Assembly: GCA_963807005.1 (NCBI GenBank)
Contig: CAWDZK010000006.1
Coordinates: 868,001-932,000, forward strand
Direction: 5' to 3'
Length of the DNA: 64,000 nucleotides
DNA from: CAWDZK01 sp963807005
GTDB lineage: Bacteria > Actinomycetota > Actinomycetes > JACCUZ01
Positions 53,551 to 64,000 of this stretch are shown here, one piece after another. Under the pieces are notes generated by a model. That model did no database searches. It saw only the letters and a program-made list of their open reading frames with translations, and was not told the origin of the DNA. The position numbers and the translations under genes are program-made. Within the stretch, counting starts at the first letter, position 1. Each line of letters starts with the position of its first letter.

Positions 53551-53973
53551 GTGACCGTCTCGACCCGTGCCCGCGAGCTGGCGGTGGCTGCCGCCGAGGC
53601 GGCCGCAGACAAGCTGGCCGACGACATCCTCGCGTTCGACGTGGGTGACCAGCTCGTGATCACCGACGTGTTCGTCCTGTGCTCGGCGTCCAACGATCGT
53701 CAGGTCCGCGCCGTGGTCGACGGGATCGAGGAGCGGCTTCGCGGGCTGGGCGCCAAGCCGGTGCGCCGGGAGGGCGAGCGCGAGGGCCGCTGGATCCTGC
53801 TCGACTACGTCGACATCATCGTCCACGTCCAGCACGCCGAGGAGCGGGTCTACTACTCGCTGGAGCGGGTCTGGAAGGACTGCCCGGTCCTGGAGCTGCC
53901 CGACGCGGTCCGTGCCGCGCACGGCAGCCGGTCCCACCTGGACGGCGGCGGGGTCGAGGGGGCCGCGTCCTGA
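53551..53973 (+). CDS. rsfS: Ribosome silencing factor RsfS
   Basis: The 140-residue RsfS/DUF143 protein contains DILAFDVGDQLVITDVFVLCSASNDRQVRAVVDGIEE in outline and GRWILLDYVDIIVHV with YYSLERVW. It blocks 50S-30S joining by binding L14 in starvation. GTG 53551 has GAAACT 8 bases upstream, a weak -10. Its TGA overlaps the next gene's start. Confidence 0.94.
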   Translation: MTVSTRARELAVAAAEAAADKLADDILAFDVGDQLVITDVFVLCSASNDRQVRAVVDGIEERLRGLGAKPVRREGEREGRWILLDYVDIIVHVQHAEERVYYSLERVWKDCPVLELPDAVRAAHGSRSHLDGGGVEGAAS

Positions 53974-54620
53974 GCCGGAGCAGCACCGGCCGGCGAGTGG
54001 TCCTGTGGCGGCACGGGCAGACCGCGTGGAACCTTGCCGAGCGCTTCCAGGGCAGCAGCGACGTCGAGCTGGACGAGATCGGGATCGTCCAGGCGGACCG
54101 GGCGGCGCGGCTGCTGACGACGCTGGCGCCCGCCGCGATCGTGTCCTCCGACCTCCGGCGCGCCTCGACGACCGCGAGTGCGCTGGCGAACCTGTGCGGG
54201 CTCGAGGTGCGCCTGGACGCACGACTGCGCGAGACGTACGGCGGTAGCTGGCAGGGCCGCACCTCGACCGAGCTCGCGTCCGAGGACCACGACGCCTATT
54301 CCGCCTGGCGGGCCGGCGCAGACGTCCCGGCCGGCGGAGGCGAACGTCGTACCGAGGTGGCCGCCCGGGTGGTGCCGGCGGTTCTCGACGCGCTGGCCGA
54401 CGTCCCGGCCGAGGGGACGCTGGTCGTCGTGACCCACGGCGGCTCGGCCCGGGCAGCGATCGGGACGATGCTCGACCTGCCACTGGACCGCTGGGCCGTC
54501 GTCGGGGGCCTGGCGAACTGCTCCTGGTCGGTGCTGGAGGAGGCACCGCCGGCCGGCTGGCGGCTGGTCGAGCACAACGCCGGCAGCCTTCCCGAGCCGG
54601 TGATGGGTGACGAGGAGTAG
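53970..54620 (+). CDS. Histidine phosphatase family protein (phosphoglycerate-mutase-like), probable CTG start
   Basis: The 216-residue protein has the phosphohistidine motif LWRHGQTAWN, RETYGGSWQG and the second histidine in VVTHGGSARA. In actinobacteria the gene after rsfS encodes such a phosphatase, often called a glucosyl-3-phosphoglycerate phosphatase or acid phosphatase; the substrate is open. No ATG or GTG precedes the conserved RHG in a good place. CTG 53970 overlaps the rsfS TGA (CTGA) and has GAGGGGG about 8 bases upstream, so CTG is the probable start; GTG 53997 would remove nine residues. Confidence 0.88.
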   Translation: MSRSSTGRRVVLWRHGQTAWNLAERFQGSSDVELDEIGIVQADRAARLLTTLAPAAIVSSDLRRASTTASALANLCGLEVRLDARLRETYGGSWQGRTSTELASEDHDAYSAWRAGADVPAGGGERRTEVAARVVPAVLDALADVPAEGTLVVVTHGGSARAAIGTMLDLPLDRWAVVGGLANCSWSVLEEAPPAGWRLVEHNAGSLPEPVMGDEE

Positions 54621-54754
54621 GACGTCGAGCTGGAGGTCGAGTCGGACGTCGTCGTCGCCGGTGCGGGGCGATTCGTGCCGCGAGAGGCGACCCGTTAGAC
54701 TGGCTCGGCCGCGCGAGCGGCACCGCTGGACCGAAGCAGGACTGCACGTCTCCC

Positions 54755-54827
54755 GGGGCTGTGGCGCAGCTGGTAGCGCACCACACTGGCAGTGTGGGGG
54801 TCAGGGGTTCGAGTCCCCTCAGCTCCA
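54755..54827 (+). tRNA. tRNA-Ala (GGC), CCA not encoded
   Basis: GGGGCTG pairs with CAGCTCC with the G3-U70 wobble that defines tRNA-Ala. The anticodon stem CCACA/TGTGG holds CTGGCAG, giving anticodon GGC, and the T-loop is GTTCGAGTC. Discriminator A is followed by CCC, so CCA must be added, unlike in the two other tRNAs of this window. Confidence 0.97.
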
Positions 54828-54838
54828 CCCGGTGACCT

Positions 54839-54865
54839 GGCCGTCTCCCCTCGTGGGGGACGGCC
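54839..54865 (+). terminator. Terminator after tRNA-Ala
   Basis: An 11-bp stem with one G-T wobble (54839-54849 with 54855-54865) closes on CTCGT, 11 bases after the tRNA. Confidence 0.7.
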
Positions 54866-55003
54866 GGCGTCGTCCTCAGCCCCGTCCCGCGCTGGTCCGG
54901 GCGTGGCCGGACGCGCCCGGCGCTGTCTGTGACAGCGTGGTCGCGCGCCGTCGGGTACTGCTCCATCCGGAAGTTTGGGCTGCCGTGAGGGCCGCCCCGG
55001 ACC

Positions 55004-55009
55004 TACGGT
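55004..55009 (+). promoter_or_regulatory. -10 box of GGDEF gene (leaderless)
   Basis: TACGGT ends 6 bases before GTG 55016, without an RBS. Confidence 0.5.
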
Positions 55010-55015
55010 GTCAAG

Positions 55016-56149
55016 GTGGTCAGGGGTCTTGTCGACAGAGTCCTCGTGTCGCCGACGCTCGAGGAGACGTACGACGCGGCGGTGACGGCTGCCCTGCCGA
55101 AGGTCCTGGCCGCCGTCGCCGCGCTCCTGGTCGTGGGCAGTGGCCTGCAGCTGCTGATGCTGGACGGGACGCCGCGGCTGGTCCTGGCGGCCACCTCCGG
55201 GGCCGGCGCCGTGCTGGTCGGGGCGGTGACCTTCGCCGCCCGCAGGTATCGACTGCCGCACCGGCTCGGTCACGCCGCCGTGTCGGCGCTGGTGCTGCTG
55301 TGCGCGGCGGTCGGTGTGCTCCAGCTGGTGCTGGTCGGCGAGCCCCGCCACAGCACGGCCGTGATGCTCACCGCCGTGGGTGCCGGAGCTGTGCTCCTGT
55401 CGCTGCGCTGGTTGGCCGCGACCCTCTATCTCGTCTGGGGCGGGTGGGGTGTCGGCGCGTTCCTCGTGGGGACCGCCGCCGATTGGCCCCCGTACGCCGT
55501 CGGCATGTGCGGCGCCACGGCCCTGTCACTCGCCGTCAACCACCTACGCCGTCGCGACGTCCAGGAGCTGGCCTCGGCCCGGTCCGCCGCCGACGCCGCC
55601 GCGGTACGTGACCACCTGACCGGCCTCGCCAACCGTCGTGGCCTGGCCATGGTCGGTGGCCAGATGGTCGAGCAGGCACGCCGCCAGGGCGACGCCGTGC
55701 ACTGCATCTTCGTCGACATCGACGGGCTCAAGCGGGTCAACGACGCGCTCGGGCACGCCGCCGGGGACGAGGTCATCGTCGCCGTCGCCGAGGCGCTGCG
55801 CGGGGCCACGCGCGCCACGGACGTGGTGGCCCGCTGGGGCGGGGACGAGTTCTGCGTGGTCGGCCCCGGCGCGGGGATGGCGCCCCTCGAGCTGGAGCGC
55901 CGGGTCCGCGACGGCGTCGTGCTGGCGCACGACGTGCCCGTGGAGGTCTGGCCGGGCCGGGTCAGCGCCGGTGGGTCGATGCTCGCACCCTGGGACTCCG
56001 GGACGCTCGAGACCCTGCTGGGCAAGGCCGACCAGGAGATGTACCTCCGGCGGTCCCTCCGCAAGGAGTCGGGCGCCCTCCCGCAGCGACGACCTGTGGT
56101 GGACACCCAGCCCCCGGCCGGTACGCCGCCGGCCGGCGACGTGGCCTGA
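55016..56149 (+). CDS. Membrane-bound GGDEF diguanylate cyclase
   Basis: The 377-residue protein has five or six membrane segments (about residues 25-165), then a GGDEF domain beginning DHLTGLANRRGL, with the metal/substrate motif VDIDGLKRVNDALGH and an intact active-site WGGDEF (274-279). It should make c-di-GMP from GTP. An RxxD inhibitory site is not obvious. The N-terminal membrane region is not one of the named sensor domains that I know. It stands alone between tRNA-Ala and leuS. Confidence 0.92.
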   Translation: MVRGLVDRVLVSPTLEETYDAAVTAALPKVLAAVAALLVVGSGLQLLMLDGTPRLVLAATSGAGAVLVGAVTFAARRYRLPHRLGHAAVSALVLLCAAVGVLQLVLVGEPRHSTAVMLTAVGAGAVLLSLRWLAATLYLVWGGWGVGAFLVGTAADWPPYAVGMCGATALSLAVNHLRRRDVQELASARSAADAAAVRDHLTGLANRRGLAMVGGQMVEQARRQGDAVHCIFVDIDGLKRVNDALGHAAGDEVIVAVAEALRGATRATDVVARWGGDEFCVVGPGAGMAPLELERRVRDGVVLAHDVPVEVWPGRVSAGGSMLAPWDSGTLETLLGKADQEMYLRRSLRKESGALPQRRPVVDTQPPAGTPPAGDVA

Positions 56150-56196
56150 CCGACCGGACCGGCAGTTCCCGCGTGCGCGCCCGGGAGGCGGCGGGG

Positions 56197-56202
56197 TAAG
56201 GT
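56197..56202 (+). promoter_or_regulatory. -10 box of the leuS leader (leaderless)
   Basis: TAAGGT ends 6 bases before the GTG of the 11-codon leader peptide, so transcription probably starts at the leader start codon. Confidence 0.6.
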
Positions 56203-56208
56203 CGCCTG

Positions 56209-56244
56209 GTGAGGTACGGACTGCTCCTTACCCAGCCGCGCTGA
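56209..56244 (+). CDS. leuS leader peptide
   Basis: The 11-codon ORF reads V-R-Y-G-L-L-L-T-Q-P-R and ends at TGA 56242. It has three consecutive leucine codons (CTG CTC CTT, 56221-56229), including CTT, which is rare in this GC-rich genome. It is followed by a 10-bp hairpin and a T-tailed terminator before leuS. This is the layout of a ribosome-mediated attenuator that senses charged tRNA-Leu. Confidence 0.72.
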   Translation: MRYGLLLTQPR

Positions 56245-56290
56245 CCAGCAGCACGTCAGCGCGGCAGCCCCTCCACGTCGAGGGGCTTTT
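56235..56290 (+). terminator. leuS attenuator: hairpin followed by intrinsic terminator
   Basis: The first stem is GCCGCGCTGA (56235-56244) with TCAGCGCGGC (56256-56265). Directly abutting it is the terminator AGCCCCTC (56266-56273) with GAGGGGCT (56280-56287) and a T-tract to 56290. It is the only terminator in the window with a clear T-tract. It lies 42 bases before the leuS start, and the leader peptide overlaps the 5' arm of the first stem. Confidence 0.75.
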
Positions 56291-56332
56291 CCATGTCCGG
56301 ACCCGGCAGACGAGGCGAAGAGGCGCGACGAG

Positions 56333-59200
<2,868 letters not shown>

Positions 59201-59215
59201 CGGGGCCGTTCTCGG

Positions 59216-59221
59216 TAGCCT
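59216..59221 (+). promoter_or_regulatory. -10 box of degV (leaderless)
   Basis: TAGCCT ends 7 bases before ATG 59229. Confidence 0.55.
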
Positions 59222-59228
59222 CACCCGC

Positions 59229-60080
59229 ATGGCGGAGCAGGGGCGGGTCGCGGTCGTCACCGACTCGACGGCCTACCTGCCTGCCGACCTGGTCCGCGGG
59301 GGAGGAATCGCGGTGGTGCCGCTCCAGGTGGTCGTCGACGGCACCTCGTACGACGAGGTGGACCCGGCCGCGAGCGGCGCCGTCGCCGACGCGCTGCGGC
59401 ACCGCCGGACGGTGACCACGTCCCGTCCCGGGCCGGCGGCCTTCGCGGCGCTCTACCAGGACGCCGCCGACCGCGGATGCGACGCCGTGGTGTCGGTCCA
59501 CCTGTCGGCCCAGATGTCGGGAACGGTCGAGTCGGCGCGGCTCGCGGCCAAGGAGGCATCGGTGCCCACCGAGGTCGTCGACTCCGAGACGCTCGGCATG
59601 GCGCTGGGCTTCGCCGTGCTGTCGGCGGCCGCCGCGGCGTCGGCGGGTGGGTCGGCTCTGGAGGTCGCCGACGCGGCCCGCCGGCGTGCAGCCGCGTCGA
59701 CCGCCGTGTTCTACGTGGACACGCTCGAGCACCTCCGCCGGGGCGGCCGGATCGGGGCCGCGGCCGCCCTTTTCGGGTCCGCGCTCGCGGTGAAGCCGCT
59801 GCTGCAGATGGTCGACGGGCACATCGAGCCCCTGGAGAAGGTGCGCACCGCGGCCAAGGCGATCGCCCGGCTGGAGGAGGTCGCCGCGGCAGCGGCGGGC
59901 AGCAGGCCCGTCGACGTCGCCGTGCACCACCTGGCCAGCCCGGACCGCGCCGATGCGCTGGCCGACCGGCTGCGCGACCGGGTGCCGGGCCTCGGCCGCC
60001 TCGTCGTCAGCGAGGTCGGCGCCGTCGTGGGCGCCCACGTCGGACCGGGCATGCTGGCCGTGGCGGTCGCACCGCACTGA
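59229..60080 (+). CDS. DegV family fatty-acid-binding protein
   Basis: The 283-residue protein begins VAVVTDSTAYLPADLV and contains TSRPGPAAFAALY, VSVHLSAQMSGTVESARLA and VFYVDTLEHLRRGGRIG, all DegV signatures. DegV (FakB-like) proteins bind a fatty acid and in Firmicutes present it to FakA for phosphorylation; no fakA is adjacent. It is leaderless, judging by the -10 box. Confidence 0.93.
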   Translation: MAEQGRVAVVTDSTAYLPADLVRGGGIAVVPLQVVVDGTSYDEVDPAASGAVADALRHRRTVTTSRPGPAAFAALYQDAADRGCDAVVSVHLSAQMSGTVESARLAAKEASVPTEVVDSETLGMALGFAVLSAAAAASAGGSALEVADAARRRAAASTAVFYVDTLEHLRRGGRIGAAAALFGSALAVKPLLQMVDGHIEPLEKVRTAAKAIARLEEVAAAAAGSRPVDVAVHHLASPDRADALADRLRDRVPGLGRLVVSEVGAVVGAHVGPGMLAVAVAPH

Positions 60081-60112
60081 ACCCGGGACGGTGCCGTCGT
60101 CCACAGCCCGGC

Positions 60113-60139
60113 GTCGTCCACCGATCCGCACTGGACGAC
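60113..60139 (+). terminator. Hairpin after degV
   Basis: GTCGTCCA (60113-60120) and TGGACGAC (60132-60139) form a perfect 8-bp stem with an 11-base loop, between degV and the comEA -10 box. Confidence 0.55.
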
Positions 60140-60161
60140 CGGACCTCCCCGTCCGCCGACC

Positions 60162-60167
60162 TAGCGT
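60162..60167 (+). promoter_or_regulatory. -10 box of comEA (leaderless)
   Basis: TAGCGT ends 7 bases before GTG 60175. Confidence 0.55.
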
Positions 60168-60174
60168 CGACCGG

Positions 60175-61017
60175 GTGAGCTCCCGACCCGCCCGGCACCG
60201 CCGAGCCGACCAGGCATTCCTCACCGGAGACCGGTTGCTGGACCGACTCGCCGCCCGCCCCGCGGGGGAGCAGGCCCTGGTCGACCGGTCCGGCGACGGC
60301 ACCTGCGCCGCGGTAGCGGTAGGTCCTGGGTGGGTCCCGGAACGGCCGCCCCCTCCCGAGATCCCGCCGGTCCCGGGAGTCCGGTGGGCACCCTCGCGGC
60401 GGGCGCTGGTGGGGCTGGCGCTGGTGGTGCTGGTGGCGATCCTGGTCGCGCTGGTCGTCGTCTGGCAGGCACAGCCGGCCGCGCAGGCGGCACCGCGGGT
60501 GCGGCGGGTCGCGCCCGCACCGGTCGAGACGGCCGGACCGACCGCGGTGGCGGGCCCGGCCGAGGTGGTGGTCCACGTGGTCGGCGCGGTCCGCCGCCCC
60601 GGCCTGGTGCGGCTCCCGACCGGCTCCCGGGTGGCTGACGCCGTGCGTGCCGCCGGTGGGGTCACCGACTCGGGGCGGACCGCCAGCGTCAACCTGGCGC
60701 GGCCGCTGGTCGACGGCGAGCAGCTCGTCGTCCAGCGCCGTGGCGGCCCGGTCGTCGTCGGTGCACCGGGTGGCGCGGTCCCCGCGCCGGGGGCCGCAGC
60801 GGGGGCGGCCGCGGCCGGACCGGCGGCACCCGTCGACCTCAACGCCGCGACCCTCGACGTCCTCGACGGCCTGCCCGGGATCGGCCCGGTGCTGGCGCAG
60901 CGCATCCTCGACTGGCGGGCGGCACACGGCCGGTTCGCCAGCGTCGACGAGCTGGGCGAGGTGTCCGGCATCGGGGAGGCGACGCTCGCGGACCTGCGGC
61001 CGCTGGTGAGCGTGTGA
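60175..61017 (+). CDS. comEA: ComEA-like DNA-binding competence protein
   Basis: The 280-residue protein has a cytoplasmic N-terminus, one membrane segment (about residues 80-102), an SLBB domain (VVHVVGAVRRPGLVRLPTGSR in outline) and a C-terminal helix-hairpin-helix pair with VDLNAATLDVLDGLPGIGPVLAQ. ComEA holds incoming DNA outside the membrane and passes it to ComEC. The frame is open from 59953 but the -10 box supports GTG 60175. Its stop overlaps the comEC start (GTGA). Confidence 0.93.
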   Translation: MSSRPARHRRADQAFLTGDRLLDRLAARPAGEQALVDRSGDGTCAAVAVGPGWVPERPPPPEIPPVPGVRWAPSRRALVGLALVVLVAILVALVVVWQAQPAAQAAPRVRRVAPAPVETAGPTAVAGPAEVVVHVVGAVRRPGLVRLPTGSRVADAVRAAGGVTDSGRTASVNLARPLVDGEQLVVQRRGGPVVVGAPGGAVPAPGAAAGAAAAGPAAPVDLNAATLDVLDGLPGIGPVLAQRILDWRAAHGRFASVDELGEVSGIGEATLADLRPLVSV

Positions 61018-63368
61018 GCGGGTCGGCGCCGGTCGCGGCGGAACGTCCGGACGCCCGCCTCGCCGTCCCCGCCGCGGCAGCGTGGGCCGGGGCGTTCGCC
61101 GCCACCGGCAGCCGACCGCTGATGTGGAGCGCAGTGCTCGCCACGCTGCTCGCCGCGGTCCTGTCGACCGGGCTGCTGCGCGGCCGGCGCCAGGCGTCAC
61201 CTGGCGCACGGCCGCTCGTCCGGGTGGCGACGGCCGGCCTGGTCTGCCTCTCCGGCGGCGCGGGTGTCGCCGCGTTGCACGTCGCCGCCGTCCGGGGCAG
61301 TGGGGTGGCCCGGCTGGCGGCGGACCGGGCCACGGTGGCCTTCGTCGCGACGGTGGCGGCCGACCCGGTGGTGTACCGGGGCGGGACCCGGGGTGACCAT
61401 CGCGAGGGCGACCTCGTCGCCGTTCCCGTGCGGGTCACCCGGGTCGAGGCCCGGGGGAGGCTGCTCAGCACCCGCGCGCGGGTCCTGCTGCTCGCGCGCG
61501 ACCGGCGCTGGTCCCGGCTCCTCCCCGGCCAACCGGTGCGGGCGTCCGGCCGACTCGGCCCGGCGCGACCCGGGCAGCCGCTGGCGGCGGTGGTCGTGGT
61601 GCGGGGACCGCCGGAGCTGCTCGGGCGGCCGCCGCCGGTGCAGCTGGTGGCCGGGCGGCTGCGTGCCGGGCTGCGGGCCGCCTCGTCCGGCCTGGCGCCG
61701 GACCCTCGTGGGCTGCTGCCGGGGTTGGTGGTGGGGGACACGTCACGGGTCCCGGCCGCGCTGGACGCCGACCTGCGCACGGCTGGCCTGACCCACCTCG
61801 TGGCCGTCTCCGGCGCCAACCTCGCCATCGTCGCGTCGTTCGTGCTGCTCGCGGGTCGCTGGGCAGGACTGCGCGGACGACTGCTCCCGCTGGCGGCCGG
61901 TGCCTCGATCGCGGCTTTCGTGGTGCTGGCGCGGCCGCAGCCCTCGGTGCTGCGCGCGGCGGTGATGGGCGGCATCGGGCTGGTCGCGCTCGCCACCGGA
62001 CGCCGGAGGCGCAGCCTCGCCGCGCTCGGCGCCGCCGTCGTCCTGCTGCTGCTCGCCGACCCGTGGTTGGCCAGGTCCTACGGCTTCGCCCTGTCGGTGC
62101 TCGCCACCACCGGTCTGGTCCTGCTGGCTCCCGGCTGGGCTCTCGCCTGGCGCGCCAGAGGCGTTCCGCGGCCCTTTGCCGATGCGCTCGCGGTCGCGCT
62201 CGCCGCGCAGCTGCTGTGTGCCCCCGTCGTCGTGCTGCTCAGTGGGCAGGTCAGCCTGGTCGCTGTCCCCGCGAACCTGCTCGCGGCACCGGCCGTCGCG
62301 CCCGCGACCCTGCTCGGCGTGCTGACCGTGGTGGTGGCTCCTGTCAGCGGGCCGGCCGCCGCGCTGCTGGCGCGGCTGGCGGAGCTGCCGGTGCGCTGGA
62401 TCGCGGCCGTCGCGCACGGGGCAGCCGCCCTGCCGGACGCGGCGCTGCCGTGGCCCGACTCGACCGGGGGCGCGCTGCTGCTGGCGGTCGCGACGGCGGC
62501 CGCCATCGGCATCGGCCGGGTCGTCGGCCGCCGACCGGCCGCAGCAGCCGGCACCGCCGTGCTGCTCCTGGTCGCCCTGGTCGTTCCAGCCACGACGCCG
62601 GGCTGGCCGGCCGACGGCTGGGTGCTCGCGGCCTGCGACGTCGGGCAGGGCGACGCGCTCGTGCTGGCCACCGGGCCCGGAGCGGCGGTGGTGGTCGACG
62701 CCGGCCCGGAGCCGCGTGCCGTCGACCGGTGCCTGCGCGGGCTGGGCGTGCACCGGGTGCCGATGGTGCTGCTCACCCACCTGCACGCCGACCACGTCGA
62801 GGGGCTGCCCGGCGTGCTGCGCGGTCGGACCGTCGGGGAGGTGACCGTGGGCGGCTACGCCGAGCCGGCCGACGAGCTGGTCCGGGTGCGACGGTGGGCG
62901 CTCCGGGCCCGGGTGCCGGTGACGACCGCCCGCGTCGGCGAGCAGATGGTCGTGGGCCCGGTGTCGTGGCGGGTGCTCTGGCCGGCGCGGGTGATCGAGG
63001 AGGGCTCGGTGCCCAACAACGCCAGCGTGGTCCTGCTGGTCCGGAGCGCCGGGTTACGGCTACTGCTCACCGGCGACGTCGAGCCGCCGGCCCAGCGGGC
63101 CCTGCTGGCGCGTCGGCAGCTCCCGGCGGTCGACGTGCTCAAGGTCGCCCACCACGGCTCGGCGTACCAGGACCCCGGGCTGCTCGCGGCGACGAGGCCG
63201 CGGCTGGCCGTGATCAGTGTCGGGGCCGACAACGACTACGGTCACCCGGCCGGCTCGACGCTGCAGGCGCTGCGTCGCGAGGGTGCGGTGGTGGGTCGCA
63301 CCGACCGTGACGGGACGCTGCTGGTGGTGGGGGACCGGCGGCACCTGCGCCTGGTGCGCCGGCGGTGA
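61014..63368 (+). CDS. comEC: ComEC/Rec2 DNA uptake channel protein
   Basis: The 784-residue protein has N-terminal membrane segments, a DUF4131-like region, the competence domain with VSGANLAIVASFVLLAGRW (about 265), further membrane segments, and a C-terminal metallo-beta-lactamase domain with LTHLHADHVEGLPGVLRG (about 583) and KVAHHGSAYQDP. It forms the channel for single-stranded DNA uptake. Both this and comEA are intact, but whether the organism is naturally competent cannot be judged here. Confidence 0.95.
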   Translation: MSGSAPVAAERPDARLAVPAAAAWAGAFAATGSRPLMWSAVLATLLAAVLSTGLLRGRRQASPGARPLVRVATAGLVCLSGGAGVAALHVAAVRGSGVARLAADRATVAFVATVAADPVVYRGGTRGDHREGDLVAVPVRVTRVEARGRLLSTRARVLLLARDRRWSRLLPGQPVRASGRLGPARPGQPLAAVVVVRGPPELLGRPPPVQLVAGRLRAGLRAASSGLAPDPRGLLPGLVVGDTSRVPAALDADLRTAGLTHLVAVSGANLAIVASFVLLAGRWAGLRGRLLPLAAGASIAAFVVLARPQPSVLRAAVMGGIGLVALATGRRRRSLAALGAAVVLLLLADPWLARSYGFALSVLATTGLVLLAPGWALAWRARGVPRPFADALAVALAAQLLCAPVVVLLSGQVSLVAVPANLLAAPAVAPATLLGVLTVVVAPVSGPAAALLARLAELPVRWIAAVAHGAAALPDAALPWPDSTGGALLLAVATAAAIGIGRVVGRRPAAAAGTAVLLLVALVVPATTPGWPADGWVLAACDVGQGDALVLATGPGAAVVVDAGPEPRAVDRCLRGLGVHRVPMVLLTHLHADHVEGLPGVLRGRTVGEVTVGGYAEPADELVRVRRWALRARVPVTTARVGEQMVVGPVSWRVLWPARVIEEGSVPNNASVVLLVRSAGLRLLLTGDVEPPAQRALLARRQLPAVDVLKVAHHGSAYQDPGLLAATRPRLAVISVGADNDYGHPAGSTLQALRREGAVVGRTDRDGTLLVVGDRRHLRLVRRR

Positions 63369-63388
63369 CCCGACGCATTCGCGTCCCC

Positions 63389-63419
63389 AGCGCCCGCCGG
63401 ATGATCCGGCCCCGGCGCT
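63389..63419 (+). terminator. Nested hairpin between comEC and holA
   Basis: AGCGCC (63389-63394) pairs with GGCGCT (63414-63419) and encloses GCCGGA-TGA-TCCGGC (63396-63410). Its last base is the first base of the holA -10 box, so termination and initiation signals touch. Confidence 0.5.
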
Positions 63420-63424
63420 AGCCT
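63419..63424 (+). promoter_or_regulatory. -10 box of holA (leaderless)
   Basis: TAGCCT ends 8 bases before ATG 63433. Confidence 0.5.
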
Positions 63425-63432
63425 GAGGCCCG

Positions 63433-64000
63433 ATGACGACTGCTCCCGGCCCCGCGCCGCTCACCCTGGTCACCGGCAACGAGCCGTTGCTGCGGGACCG
63501 CGCCGTCGCGGCGGTGGTCGCGTCGGCGCGTGCCACCGACCCGGACGCGGGGGTGCACGACCTCTCCGCCGTCGGGCTCGAGCCCGGGCGGATCAGCGGG
63601 TTGGCCAGCCCCTCGCTCTTCGGCGGCACCACGGTGATCGTGGTGCGTGACGTCGCGGACGCGTCCGAACCCGTGGTGGAGGAGATCCACGCGGCCCTGG
63701 GCGACCCGGCGGACGACGTGGCCCTGGTCCTCGTCCACGGCGGGGGAGCCAAGGGCAAGGCGCTGCTCGATGCGGTCCGCAAGGCCGGCGCGGTCGTGAT
63801 CGAGTGCAAGCAGGTGAAGTGGGAGAGCGACAAGGTCGCCTTCGTCCAGGGTGAGTTCAAGGCTGCCGGGCGGCGGGTCGCACCGGCGGCCGCGGTCGCA
63901 CTGGTCGACGCCCTCGGCAGCGACCTGCGGGAGCTCGCCCAGGCGTGCCACCAGCTGGTGGCCGACACGACCGGCACCGTCGACGTCGAGGTGGTCGAGC
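63433..64000 (+). CDS. holA: DNA polymerase III subunit delta, N-terminal part (cut by window edge)
   Basis: The reading frame is open from ATG 63433 to the right edge (189 codons). It begins APLTLVTGNEPLLRDRAVAAVV and continues with VIVVRDVADASEPVVEEI, KQVKWESDKVAFVQGEFKAAGRRV and LVDALGSDLRELAQACHQLV, matching HolA, the clamp-loader subunit that opens the sliding clamp. The delta C-terminal domain lies outside the window. The comEA-comEC-holA order is standard in actinobacteria. Confidence 0.92.
   Translation, partial: MTTAPGPAPLTLVTGNEPLLRDRAVAAVVASARATDPDAGVHDLSAVGLEPGRISGLASPSLFGGTTVIVVRDVADASEPVVEEIHAALGDPADDVALVLVHGGGAKGKALLDAVRKAGAVVIECKQVKWESDKVAFVQGEFKAAGRRVAPAAAVALVDALGSDLRELAQACHQLVADTTGTVDVEVVE

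Noticed and set aside
56150..56332. T-box upstream of leuS
   Set aside because: There is no T-box sequence or specifier loop. A leader peptide with three Leu codons explains the terminator better.

Overview
The window is very GC-rich chromosomal DNA with dense operons, frequent GTG starts and GTGA/ATGA stop-start overlaps. It carries actinobacterial marker families: DUF5130, DUF4233, a mycothiol-dependent (Rv2466c-like) DsbA protein, paired clpP1-clpP2, TIGR03960 radical SAM with DUF2344, and a long-armed RNase E. This points to an actinomycete. mreBCD-pbp2-rodA suggests a rod or filament with lateral-wall growth, and one sigma-28 (FliA/WhiG) type promoter is visible. I cannot name the genus. 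No insertion sequence, phage or CRISPR array was seen.

Layout. 1-11 kb: metabolic and housekeeping genes (prolyl oligopeptidase fragment, HNH nuclease, malQ, DUF5130, pepN, Rv2466c-like protein behind an exact SigR/SigH promoter, SRPBCC, DUF429, rpiB, Eis-like GNAT). 11-16.6 kb: a SpoIIE-type phosphatase, then an exported small protein behind a sigma-28 promoter and a large Ig-repeat surface protein with one frameshift. 16.6-26.2 kb: tRNA-Gly, tRNA-Pro, tig, clpP1-clpP2, clpX, type-2 valS, folC-DUF4233-ndk.

26.4-34.7 kb is the most unusual part: five tightly coupled genes that I read as a CE18/Agd3-like polysaccharide deacetylase with FN3 domains, a PelF-like GT4 glycosyltransferase, a roughly 12-TM membrane protein, a spherulin-4/Sph3-like GH135 hydrolase and an Ega3-like GH114 endo-galactosaminidase. 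These families match the Aspergillus galactosaminogalactan (GAG) cluster almost one for one, except for the epimerase. The operon is a good candidate for a bacterial GAG- or Pel-like cationic exopolysaccharide system.

34.8-40.8 kb: mreB-mreC-mreD-pbp2-rodA elongasome operon. 40.9-53.5 kb: radical SAM/DUF2344, rne (frameshifted), rplU-rpmA, obg, proB, nadD, an LCP/LytR_C protein. 53.5-64 kb: rsfS, histidine phosphatase with a probable CTG start, tRNA-Ala, a GGDEF membrane protein, leuS behind a leader-peptide attenuator, degV, comEA-comEC and the start of holA.

Two general patterns stand out. Many genes have a TANNNT -10 box 6-8 bases before the start codon, which implies leaderless mRNAs. 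Convergent gene pairs are separated by long GC-rich inverted repeats without U-tracts. Two single-base-type frameshifts (Ig-repeat gene, RNase E) may be sequence errors.
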